NCBI GenBank assembly: GCA_902491515.1
Contig: CABUIC010000001.1
Location: 62,001-126,000, forward strand
Length of the DNA stretch: 64,000 nucleotides
Direction: 5' to 3'
From: an uncultured Porphyromonadaceae bacterium
Lineage (GTDB): Bacteria; Bacteroidota; Bacteroidia; Bacteroidales; Muribaculaceae
Shown here: one piece after another, positions 36,147-43,412 of the stretch
Numbering within the stretch: position 1 is the first letter of the stretch
How the letters are laid out: every line of letters starts with the position of its first letter
Program-made: the position numbers and the translations under genes
Notes under the pieces: model-generated
What the model saw: the letters and a program-made list of their open reading frames with translations, nothing else
The model's database searches: none
Told to the model about the DNA's origin: nothing

Positions 36147-36755
36147 ATGGAAAACACTGCTGATAAAAACCGCGACGAGCTCGAGACTATGCGTGCTGAG
36201 CTCTCTTCCCTTCACGATGCTCTCGACCGCCAGAAAATCGTCTCCGAGTCCCTCTTCCGAAAGGTGGTGGCCGGTGATTCTGCGTGGATGAACAAATTCG
36301 TCAAGTACGAGGCTTTTCTGATTCTCCCCTTCTCGATTCTCATTTTCCTCGGAATGAAATTCTTCCTCGGCACCTCATGGCTCTTCTTTGCACTTACATC
36401 CCTCATGATGGTTATCGATGTAGTATGGGATTTCAGGACCCTGGCCATCCCTCAGGCCGATTTCGTCCGCCTCCCGGTCGTTGACCTACGGAAGAAAATC
36501 ATCTCCGCGATGCGTCAGCGGAGAATACAGATGCTCGTCGAAGTTCCCCTTATTGTGCTTTGGGCCATCTGGTTCTTCTTCGAGGTTACATCCGGGAGGA
36601 ACATCTATACTGAAATCGGAGCCGCCTGGGGCCTTGCAATTGTCCTTGGAATAGGCCTCGCGTTCGGACTCCTTTGCGCTCTCCTCCTCTTTACAAAGTT
36701 TCAGGACTCCTCGCGCAAGCAGCTCCGCCAGCTCTCCGAGTTCGAAAACGAATGA
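36147..36755 (+). CDS. Four-helix membrane protein paired with the sigma factor
   Basis: 202 residues. A cytoplasmic charged N-terminus of about 50 residues (with heptad-like LETMRAELSSLHDALDRQ) is followed by two closely spaced membrane helices (about 54-90), a loop of about 35 residues, and two more helices (about 130-185). It is conserved in position after the ECF sigma gene and is probably translated with it. It lacks a recognisable zinc-binding anti-sigma motif; an anti-sigma role is inference from position and topology. Confidence 0.7.
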   Translation: MENTADKNRDELETMRAELSSLHDALDRQKIVSESLFRKVVAGDSAWMNKFVKYEAFLILPFSILIFLGMKFFLGTSWLFFALTSLMMVIDVVWDFRTLAIPQADFVRLPVVDLRKKIISAMRQRRIQMLVEVPLIVLWAIWFFFEVTSGRNIYTEIGAAWGLAIVLGIGLAFGLLCALLLFTKFQDSSRKQLRQLSEFENE

Positions 36756-36907
36756 TTCCGGCCTCCTCCGGTCCCACGGGGCGAATTTGAATTTTGACAC
36801 CCCCTCGCTTTTATGACTGAATAATGTCAGGCAGCCTCCGCGCCGGTTCATTCTCAAAAAAATCGTCATTCATCCTGCAAAATACGAATAGTCTCGGTAA
36901 ATATGAC

Positions 36908-36915
36908 TATCTTTG
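36908..36915 (+). promoter_or_regulatory. Possible -7 promoter element (TATCTTTG)
   Basis: TATCTTTG matches TAnnTTTG and lies 23 bases before the ATG at 36938. No convincing -33 TTTG is at the expected distance. It supports the short start of the hydrolase, since the longer frame would begin upstream of it. Confidence 0.4.
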
Positions 36916-36937
36916 CCGGCAAAGAGAAAAAACGACC

Positions 36938-37636
36938 ATGACCCGACTGCTCTTCATCCACGGAATTCTGGGAAAGCCTGACTATTTCGACTTTCTCCTG
37001 CCGTATCTACCCGAAGGCGTCAGCACGACGGCGATACGGCTTGAGGGTCATGGAAAGGGCCCGAAGGAATTTGCCGGGGCTTCCATGGGCGCCTGGCGCG
37101 CCCAGGTGGCCATGGCCGTAGACGAATTTAAAGCCGCGGGAAATAAGCTTGTCATCGTCGCCCATTCCATGGGATGCCTTTTCGCCATAGATGCGGCCGT
37201 CCGCGGCAAGGCAGACGCACTCTTCCTTCTAAATCCCCCTCTGTCTATAAGACTGACACCTCGTCTGTTCTCATCGGCATATAAGGTATGGAGAGGGAAA
37301 ATCAATGACCCGTGGGCCCGCGCGGCTAAGGACGCATACAGCATCTCCGACGACCCTAATCCTCTTCATTACCTCGGATGGATCCCGCGCTACCTCGAAC
37401 TGTTCAGAGAAATACGCCGCACCCGCGGCATCGTCAGAAACCTGAACGTGCCGACAGAAATCTGGCTCTCCGCTCTCGACGAAATGGTATCTCCCCGTTC
37501 CGCCCTGAGCTTTCCCGACAGTCCCCTGATTTCAGTTACCCTTCTCCCTCAGTCAGGCCATTACCGTTATCCGACTCCCGACTGCGACACACTCGTCCGT
37601 GCATTCTCAGCATTTTTGAAAAAAATCGCCCCTTAG
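36938..37636 (+). CDS. Alpha/beta hydrolase
   Basis: 232 residues from MTRLLFIHGILGKPDYF. The oxyanion-hole HG (FIHGILG) and the nucleophile elbow AHSMG (about residue 80) are clear, with an acid and His at the C-terminus (LSALDEMV and SGHYRYP). It resembles small carboxylesterases/lysophospholipases. Substrate unknown. A terminator follows. Confidence 0.85.
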   Translation: MTRLLFIHGILGKPDYFDFLLPYLPEGVSTTAIRLEGHGKGPKEFAGASMGAWRAQVAMAVDEFKAAGNKLVIVAHSMGCLFAIDAAVRGKADALFLLNPPLSIRLTPRLFSSAYKVWRGKINDPWARAAKDAYSISDDPNPLHYLGWIPRYLELFREIRRTRGIVRNLNVPTEIWLSALDEMVSPRSALSFPDSPLISVTLLPQSGHYRYPTPDCDTLVRAFSAFLKKIAP

Positions 37637-37656
37637 AAGACAGGAAAACCGGGAAG

Positions 37657-37694
37657 CGGGAGATACGATTAACTTGCATATCCCGATTTTTTTT
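37657..37694 (+). terminator. Rho-independent terminator after the hydrolase gene
   Basis: Stem CGGGA (37657-37661, extended by an imperfect GATA/TAT) with TCCCG (37681-37685), then a run of eight T (37687-37694). Confidence 0.65.
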
Positions 37695-37704
37695 CTTAAC
37701 TTTG
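37673..37704 (+). promoter_or_regulatory. Promoter of tRNA-Arg
   Basis: CTTG (37673-37676) and TAACTTTG (37697-37704) with a 20-base spacer, about 35 bases before the tRNA. The -33 half overlaps the preceding terminator. Confidence 0.6.
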
Positions 37705-37738
37705 TGCTCGCAAAAGACGGAATCCCGCATACACATTT

Positions 37739-37812
37739 GGTTCGGTAGCTCAACTGGATAGAGCATCTGCCTTCTAAGCAGACGGTTTCGGGTTCGAGTC
37801 CCGACCGAATCA
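37739..37812 (+). tRNA. tRNA-Arg (anticodon TCT)
   Basis: 74 bases that fold as a cloverleaf: acceptor GGTTCGG/CCGAATC (one G-U), D-stem GCTC/GAGC, anticodon stem TCTGC/GCAGA with loop CTTCTAA, T-stem TCGGG/CCCGA with TTCGAGT. The anticodon TCT reads AGA/AGG. CCA is not encoded. It sits immediately before the capsule locus. Confidence 0.97.
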
Positions 37813-37822
37813 CAAAATTAAG

Positions 37823-37869
37823 ACGCTGATATATAGTGCAAACTGCAATGTATATCAGCGTTATTTCTT
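37823..37869 (+). terminator. Rho-independent terminator after tRNA-Arg
   Basis: Stem ACGCTGATATA (37823-37833) with TATATCAGCGT (37851-37861), a 17-base loop and a T-rich tail (TTATTTCTTTAT). It isolates the tRNA from the capsule locus. Confidence 0.8.
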
Positions 37870-37941
37870 TATAAACCATCACATCTTAATCCCCAAAAAC
37901 CTCTTCCAATGCACCATTTTTGCACTATCTAAAATGCAATA

Positions 37942-38127
37942 TCTCTTAGGAATAGAGCATTTGTGAGTGCAAAGTTACAAATTATATTTGAAATAGAGTC
38001 ATTTTTGAGACTAAAATTTCTCTAATTGATATTTACTTGTTTTGCAAGTTTTACAAGGCCATTCATAGACGGTGTAAGTGACTGATTGTCTATATTCAAC
38101 ATAAATACACATTCTATTCCTAAGAGA
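37942..38127. repeat. 15-bp perfect inverted repeat flanking 156 bp: candidate invertible promoter
   Basis: TCTCTTAGGAATAGA at 37942-37956 is repeated in inverted form at 38113-38127. The enclosed 156 bp is A+T-rich, non-coding, and carries a rightward Bacteroidetes promoter close to the left repeat. Promoters flanked by inverted repeats in front of upxY genes are the established switch of capsular polysaccharide loci in Bacteroides fragilis and relatives. In the orientation seen here the promoter faces the capsule genes. The recombinase that would act is not identified in this window. Confidence 0.75.
37960..37990 (+). promoter_or_regulatory. Capsule-locus promoter inside the inverted repeats
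   Basis: TTTG (37960-37963), 19 bases, TATATTTG (37983-37990): a full match to the Bacteroidetes -33/-7 consensus, four bases inside the left repeat and directed at the UpxY-like gene. A lone minus-strand -7 motif (TAACTTTG, 37970-37977) overlaps the same stretch but has no -33 partner. Confidence 0.75.
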
Positions 38128-38249
38128 GGAAAAGAGTGTGGCAATTTTCCAGTTTTCGGAAGACAAGTAAAGCAGGAGTAGCTTTGCGCTGATTAGCAAG
38201 AAGATACGCTTTGCTTGGCTTATATGGAGCTTATATCCCGACTTAAAAG
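38128..38249 (+). other. 5' leader of the capsule operon
   Basis: With the start site predicted near 37997, the transcript has a leader of about 250 bases, of which this part lies outside the inverted repeat. No gene is seen. Short hairpins are possible (for example AAAGC...GCTTT around 38168-38186). Leaders of this kind are where UpxY proteins are known to antiterminate transcription in B. fragilis. Confidence 0.5.
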
Positions 38250-39263
38250 ATGGTTCTCGAAAGCCTTGAGGATTCTCCTCGCTGGTATGTGTTGAATCAT
38301 ATCGGAAGTTCCTTTCGTCATATGGCGAAAAAGGAAATAGATAAGTTCAACGAGAGCGAAGGGTTCAAGCTGGAACTTTTCGCGCCTACATATGTGGTCA
38401 GGGAGGAAAAGGACGGAGAATTAAGGATGAAGACAGCCAATCTGACGTTCCACTATATATTTGTGAGAGGATGCTTTAAGGAGGTCAAGAAGCTGTGTTG
38501 CTCTAACAATGGATTCTCTTTTCTTTTAAACCGAAGCAATTCCTCTGAACGTTATGCCACTGTCTCCGACAGGGATATGATGAACTTCATGAATATAGCG
38601 AGAGCATACAGGAATTGCCTGCCCTACTTTTCCCTCAATGGAATTGATTTGGAGGAGGGCGATCTTGTGGAGGTAATAAAAGGTGATTTTCCGGGGCTGA
38701 TAGGCAGATATATGCCGAAAGCGAAAGGCACTTCCGGAAATATTGTCCTCAATGTATATAATAATGTGGCGACCATAGTATTCAACGTCAAGGCCACTGA
38801 CGTACGGGTTCTCGAATTTTCTCGCAAGACAAGTCGGGCTAACGACCAGATTGATGCTTTTGTCCCCCATCTCTTCACCGCTCTGCGTCATTATCGCGCC
38901 GAAGAAACTCTTCCGGCCCCGATAGCGGCGAAACTCTCCGTCTTCACCGGCCGGATGGAGGTGGTAAGGCTGAACAACCGCAAACTCGACGCGCGCCTCC
39001 AGGCTCTGCTCTACGGTGCCTTCACCGTCCTCGGCAACGCCGACGCCGCCGCCCGCGCCCGCGAAAAGCTCATCCGCCTCGACGACGCCGTCACCAACCG
39101 CTGGACCTCGGCGCTCATCAAGCTCATCCTCGCGGCAAGCGACGGCACGCCCGCACTCCTCGAACCGGTGCTCGCCACCGTGGCCGCCACACCCCCGATT
39201 TCAAAGGCACAGAAGGCACTTGCCGAAGAGGCCCGGTATTTCGCAACGCTCATTCTGCCATGA
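38250..39263 (+). CDS. UpxY-like NusG-family transcription antiterminator
   Basis: 337 residues. The N-terminal NusG-like domain is recognised by RWYVLNHIGSSFRH, LELFAPTYVV and LTFHYIFVRG. A KOW-like segment follows (about 145-165, EGDLVEVIKGDFPGLIGRY). Then comes a helical C-terminal extension of about 130 residues that ordinary NusG and B. fragilis UpxY (about 170 residues) lack. The first half is A+T-richer than the second. UpxY proteins bind the elongation complex at the leader of their own capsule operon and let it read through. It is first in the operon, behind the candidate invertible promoter; the next gene overlaps it by four bases. Confidence 0.88.
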   Translation: MVLESLEDSPRWYVLNHIGSSFRHMAKKEIDKFNESEGFKLELFAPTYVVREEKDGELRMKTANLTFHYIFVRGCFKEVKKLCCSNNGFSFLLNRSNSSERYATVSDRDMMNFMNIARAYRNCLPYFSLNGIDLEEGDLVEVIKGDFPGLIGRYMPKAKGTSGNIVLNVYNNVATIVFNVKATDVRVLEFSRKTSRANDQIDAFVPHLFTALRHYRAEETLPAPIAAKLSVFTGRMEVVRLNNRKLDARLQALLYGAFTVLGNADAAARAREKLIRLDDAVTNRWTSALIKLILAASDGTPALLEPVLATVAATPPISKAQKALAEEARYFATLILP

Positions 39264-40354
39264 TTGTCTACAATTCGATGCTTCTGCTCGTCCTGGTGCT
39301 GACGATGATATATCACTTTCAGGTGCCAGATGCACGGGTGCGCCAGTCCCGACCCATCCCCTGGGCCTATGCCGTGATTTCCATGGGCTACGTGGTCTTC
39401 TGGGCCGCCCTGCGCTCGGGATTTTCCGATACGAGGGCTTACATCATCATGTTCGATCAGGCTCCCTTCGGCCTGACGAGCGCCTTCGAAGAACTCGTCA
39501 AGGAAGGCAAGGCGCCCGGATGGTCTTTCCTGACCGTACTGTTCAAGACCTTGGTGAGCGGCGATTTCCATTGGTGGCTGGCTACGATAGCGATTCTGTC
39601 GGGAATTCCGATAATGCTGACTTTCAGAAAGAGATCGGTCGACTTTATGTTTTCCATGTTTCTGTTCGTCGCATCCACGACCTTCTCATGGATGTTCAAC
39701 GGCATCCGCCAGTTCGTCGTCGCCGCCATTCTGTTCAGTCTCTACTACCTCATTCTCGAGCGAAAGCGCCTCTGGTTCATCGCCATCGTCCTGATTTGCT
39801 CGCTCGTGCATACCAGCGCCCTGATTGTCCTCCCCGCTATTTTCTTTGTTGACTTCAAGCCCTTCGGCCGGGTGATGATACTCTTCATCGTCGTCATTCT
39901 CTCCTCGGCCTTCTCCGTCAGCCTGCTGATGGACACCATGGACACAATTCTTCAGAATTCCGCCTATCACGACAACCTCAACCAGTTTGTCGATGACGAC
40001 GGCGCCCATCCCCTCCGCGTGCTTTTCGAGTCGGTGCCCGTGTTCATGGCCCTCATCAAGCGGAAGCAGATTCTCGCCCTCAACAACAGTTTTCTCAACC
40101 TGTGCGTCAACATGTCCACCGTGTCCGCCGGACTCTTTTTCATCGCCATGCTCACGAGTGGTATCATGATAGGACGCCTCCCCATTTATTTCAGCTTATA
40201 CAACTACATCCTCATCCCCTATCTGATCAATAAGCTGTATGCCCCGAACCGCAAGGCGATTTACTTCTGCTTCTACGTCGCCTACATATTCTTCTACTTC
40301 TTCTCGACCGGCCACTACTATTACATCAGCGACATACTCGGCAACTATTTCTGA
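39260..40354 (+). CDS. EpsG-family polysaccharide polymerase (Wzy-like)
   Basis: 364 residues with about ten membrane helices. The segment FWAALRSGFSDTRAYIIMF and the later FSWMFNGIRQFVVAAI are typical of the EpsG family (the R-x-x-x-D-T and NGIRQ motifs). It should polymerise repeat units at the periplasmic side of the inner membrane. Its ATG overlaps the antiterminator stop (ATGA). Confidence 0.88.
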   Translation: MIVYNSMLLLVLVLTMIYHFQVPDARVRQSRPIPWAYAVISMGYVVFWAALRSGFSDTRAYIIMFDQAPFGLTSAFEELVKEGKAPGWSFLTVLFKTLVSGDFHWWLATIAILSGIPIMLTFRKRSVDFMFSMFLFVASTTFSWMFNGIRQFVVAAILFSLYYLILERKRLWFIAIVLICSLVHTSALIVLPAIFFVDFKPFGRVMILFIVVILSSAFSVSLLMDTMDTILQNSAYHDNLNQFVDDDGAHPLRVLFESVPVFMALIKRKQILALNNSFLNLCVNMSTVSAGLFFIAMLTSGIMIGRLPIYFSLYNYILIPYLINKLYAPNRKAIYFCFYVAYIFFYFFSTGHYYYISDILGNYF

Positions 40355-40364
40355 TTTACCGACC

Positions 40365-41276
40365 ATGCCAAAGCACGCCTACCTGATCCTGGCCCACAAC
40401 AACTGGAGCATCCTGAGCAAATGCTTGGCTCTGCTCGACTCCCCGGACAACGACATCTATCTCCTCGTCGACGCTCGGGCGCGGGATTTCGACCCCTCGA
40501 AACTGCACGCATGCCGCTCGGCGCGCCTCTTCGAGGTGGAGCGCATCAAAGTCTTCTGGGCTGACTATTCTCAGGTCAAGGCATATCTCTCTATGCTCGA
40601 CGCCGCTTTCCGGACCGAGCGGAGCGAGGGAATATCTTATTCCTACTTCCACCTCCAGACCGGCGTCTGCCTGCCGCTGAAATCTCAGAAATACATCCAT
40701 GATTTCTGCGACGGCTCGGGCAAGGAGTTTATAGGCATCGTTCCGCGCGAGTTTCCCTATTGCACCCGGCGCACCCGAGTGTACTGGCCATTTATCGCCA
40801 CCGACCTCTTTCGCAAATCCAAGCCCTTCAAGGCGCTGGTCTACGGACTGGCTTGGCTCCAGCGGGTCGTGGGCGTGAACCGGCTTAGGAAATCAGATTT
40901 CAGGATATACAACGGATGGAGTAACTGCAGCATAAGCCACGACCTGGCCGAATACCTCTTCCGCCGCAAGGACCTCGTTTATTCAATGTTCCACCACACC
41001 TTGGCGCCCGACGAGCTGTGGGTCCACACTCTCGCTTACAATTCCCCTTTCCGCGACCGGATTTACGCCCCCTCCGACCTCCGCAAGGGCTCGATGAGAG
41101 ATATCGACTGGAAACGCGGGAAACCATACACCTGGGGCCGCGAGCCGGCCGACCTCGAGACCCTGCTGGCGAGCCCCTGCCTCTTTGCCCGCAAATTCGA
41201 CGAAAATACAAACATCGACATCGTCAACCGCCTCTGCAACGCGGTGATGCAGATGGAAAATATGGAGGAGATATGA
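40365..41276 (+). CDS. Glycosyltransferase family 14 (Core-2/I-branching type)
   Basis: 303 residues from MPKHAYLILAHNN; the frame is open 42 codons upstream but overlaps the EpsG gene. AYLILAHNNWSILSKCL, DIYLLVDAR, the HLQTGVCLPLKS segment and the DELWVHTLAYNSPF motif are those of the Core-2/I-branching family, N-acetylglucosaminyl- or xylosyltransferases. In capsule loci it likely adds a branch sugar. Acceptor and donor are unknown. Confidence 0.85.
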   Translation: MPKHAYLILAHNNWSILSKCLALLDSPDNDIYLLVDARARDFDPSKLHACRSARLFEVERIKVFWADYSQVKAYLSMLDAAFRTERSEGISYSYFHLQTGVCLPLKSQKYIHDFCDGSGKEFIGIVPREFPYCTRRTRVYWPFIATDLFRKSKPFKALVYGLAWLQRVVGVNRLRKSDFRIYNGWSNCSISHDLAEYLFRRKDLVYSMFHHTLAPDELWVHTLAYNSPFRDRIYAPSDLRKGSMRDIDWKRGKPYTWGREPADLETLLASPCLFARKFDENTNIDIVNRLCNAVMQMENMEEI

Positions 41277-41680
41277 AAAAAGCATTCATAAGGTTTCTGA
41301 AAAGAATTGTCTACCGCCTTCGCTCGGACCTCACAACCGAGGACCTGATTGCCCGGGGAATGGTTGTCGGAAAGAATTTCAACCGGATGCACGGAGTGAT
41401 TCTTGACGATTCGCATTGCTGGTTGATAACTGTCGGCGACAACGTCACGATGGCTCCGCGGGTCCATATTCTCGCCCATGACGCCAGTACTTGCCATCAC
41501 CTCGGTTATGCCCGGATCGGAAGGGTTGACATTGGCGACAACGTCTTTATCGGCGCCGACGCCGTTGTGCTGCCCGGCGTTTCCATCGGCTCGGACTCCG
41601 TGATAGGCGCCAACTCCACAGTCACGAAGAGCATTCCCTCCGGAGTGGTTGCCGCAGGCAATCCCGCAAAAGTCATCTGA
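41273..41680 (+). CDS. Hexapeptide-repeat acyltransferase, C-terminus cut by an in-frame TGA
   Basis: 135 residues as written. Left-handed beta-helix repeats (VGDNVTMAPRVHILAHD, IGDNVFIGADAVVLPGVSIG, GANSTVTKSIPSGVVAAGNP) identify an O-acetyltransferase of the LbH/CatB-like group. After AGNPAKVI the frame meets TGA (41678-41680) but then stays open for another 49 codons to 41830, reading TIDEYVARNKARMQ and so on. Relatives usually continue past NPAKVI with just this kind of CxIDEY tail, so TGA here probably replaced a TGC codon. It may be a nonsense mutation that leaves the active-site region intact. It overlaps the previous gene by four bases. Confidence 0.85.
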   Translation: MKKAFIRFLKRIVYRLRSDLTTEDLIARGMVVGKNFNRMHGVILDDSHCWLITVGDNVTMAPRVHILAHDASTCHHLGYARIGRVDIGDNVFIGADAVVLPGVSIGSDSVIGANSTVTKSIPSGVVAAGNPAKVI

Positions 41681-41830
41681 ACGATAGATGAATACGTGGC
41701 ACGAAACAAAGCCCGTATGCAGGCCGGCGTAGTCTACGGAGAAGAATACACGATGCGTGCCGACGTATCGGCCGAGAAAAAATTGCAGCAACGCGAGGAC
41801 CTTAAAGACCGTTGCGGCTTTATCGTCTGA
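41681..41830 (+). pseudogene. Cut-off C-terminal segment of the hexapeptide acyltransferase
   Basis: Same frame as 41273-41680, separated only by the TGA. The 49 codons are rich in Glu, Lys and Arg and end in DRCGFIV before a TGA. No separate start with a good context is seen, so it is likely untranslated unless the TGA is read through. Confidence 0.6.
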
Positions 41831-41848
41831 TTAACTGCATATCTCATT

Positions 41849-42562
41849 ATGATTCCCAAAAAAGTACATTACTGCTGGTTCGGCGGCAATCCGCTTCCCG
41901 AGGAGGCGCGCAAGTGCATAGCCTCATGGAAAAAATTCCTCCCCGATTATGAAATCAAGGAGTGGAACGAAAAGAATTTCGACATCAACAGCAATCTCTA
42001 TGTTAAGCAGGCATATGAGGCCCGAAAGTTTGCCTTTGTGACGGACTATGTCCGTCTGTATGCGTTGGCTACGGAAGGAGGGGTTTACATGGACACGGAT
42101 GTTGAGGTCCTCAAAAGCTACGACCCCTTTCTCCATCATGTCGCTTTCTCCGGTTTTGAAAACAACAATTTCGTCCCGACAGGAATGATGGCCTCTCAGG
42201 CCGGTGGAAAATGGGTGACTGAACTTCTTGCGGAGTATGACCGTCGGTCGTTCATTAAAGAGGACGGCGGTTTTGACACCACGTCCAATACAATGACTAT
42301 TACAGCCTATATGTTGAAGGCGGGTCTGAAGCAAAACAACAGATATCAGGATTTCCCCGGATTGGTAACAATATATCCGGCGGATTATTTCTGTCCCAAA
42401 GACCATGGCACAGGGCTGATTAAGCTCACGGAGAATTCCGTGTGCATCCATCATTTCGCGTGTTCGTGGCTCCCGAAGAAGACTCAGTTTCTCCATCGGT
42501 GCAAAATATTGGCATATCGTGTTCTTGGAGAAGGATTAATGTCTAAGATTTGGAGACGATAG
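41849..42562 (+). CDS. Glycosyltransferase family 32 (capsular sugar transferase)
   Basis: 237 residues. IPKKVHYCWFGGNPLPEE at the N-terminus and the DxD motif in GGVYMDTDVEVLKSYD are diagnostic for the GT32/Gly-transf-sug family of capsule loci. The C-terminal HHFACSWL is also conserved. It transfers a hexose from a nucleotide sugar at the cytoplasmic membrane face. Confidence 0.92.
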   Translation: MIPKKVHYCWFGGNPLPEEARKCIASWKKFLPDYEIKEWNEKNFDINSNLYVKQAYEARKFAFVTDYVRLYALATEGGVYMDTDVEVLKSYDPFLHHVAFSGFENNNFVPTGMMASQAGGKWVTELLAEYDRRSFIKEDGGFDTTSNTMTITAYMLKAGLKQNNRYQDFPGLVTIYPADYFCPKDHGTGLIKLTENSVCIHHFACSWLPKKTQFLHRCKILAYRVLGEGLMSKIWRR

Positions 42563-42564
42563 AA

Positions 42565-43404
42565 ATGCAGGACCTCCGAACCCATACGGAAAATAAGGCC
42601 GGAAAAGGATTCCGTATTTCGGTGATAATGGGAATCTACAACTGTGCCCCGACGCTTCCCGAGGCTCTTGATTCCCTGTTGGAACAGACATGCCAGGATT
42701 TCAAGGTGATAATGTGCGACGACGCTTCCACTGACAATACGCTTGAGGTCGCCCGCTCGTATGTCGAGCGATGGCCCGGTAAATTTATCCTTATCAGGAA
42801 CAATGTCAACCTGAAACTGGCGGCTACGCTTAACCGTTGTCTGGAGCTTGCCGATACGGAATTTGTAGCCAGAATGGATGGGGACGATTTGTGCGACCCC
42901 TCGCGATTTGAGAAACAAATCCGATTTTTGGTCCAGAATCCGCAGTACAGCCATGTCAGCACGGGTATGAAACTTTTTGATGAGGACGGGTTCTATGGCC
43001 GTACCAGAAGTCTGTCCCCCGTTCCCGGAAAAAATGACTTCAGAAACGGTACACCCTATTTTCATGCGCCGACCATGTTTCGCACGTCGGCTTTTGAAGC
43101 GGTCGGCGGCTATACATCCGGCCCGCAGGTGGAAAGAGTCGAGGATTATTATCTGTGGTATAAATTCCATAAGGCAGGCTTGCAGGGCTATAACATGGAT
43201 GAGACTCTTTACTGGATGCGCAATGACAAAAACGCTTTTGCAAGAAGAAAGTTCCGGGACCGGTACAGGAGTTTCAAGATTAAGCTCGAGGTTTGCAACG
43301 GACTTGGAGTGAGATTGGGACTCCTGTATGCCCTTAGGGACTTGTCTAAAGGTCTGGTGCCTGCTTCCTTGATTCGTCTGATCCGTAGGAAAATATCTAA
43401 ATAG
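42565..43404 (+). CDS. Glycosyltransferase family 2
   Basis: 279 residues from the ATG at 42565 (a TTG at 42550 in frame is less likely). GT-A fold motifs: SVIMGIYNCAPTLPEALDSL, CDDASTDNT, and the DxD-like ARMDGDDLCDP, with a later RVEDYYLWYK. Cytoplasmic, membrane-associated capsule assembly. It begins three bases after the GT32 gene. Confidence 0.92.
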   Translation: MQDLRTHTENKAGKGFRISVIMGIYNCAPTLPEALDSLLEQTCQDFKVIMCDDASTDNTLEVARSYVERWPGKFILIRNNVNLKLAATLNRCLELADTEFVARMDGDDLCDPSRFEKQIRFLVQNPQYSHVSTGMKLFDEDGFYGRTRSLSPVPGKNDFRNGTPYFHAPTMFRTSAFEAVGGYTSGPQVERVEDYYLWYKFHKAGLQGYNMDETLYWMRNDKNAFARRKFRDRYRSFKIKLEVCNGLGVRLGLLYALRDLSKGLVPASLIRLIRRKISK

Positions 43405-43412
43405 ATACCGCT

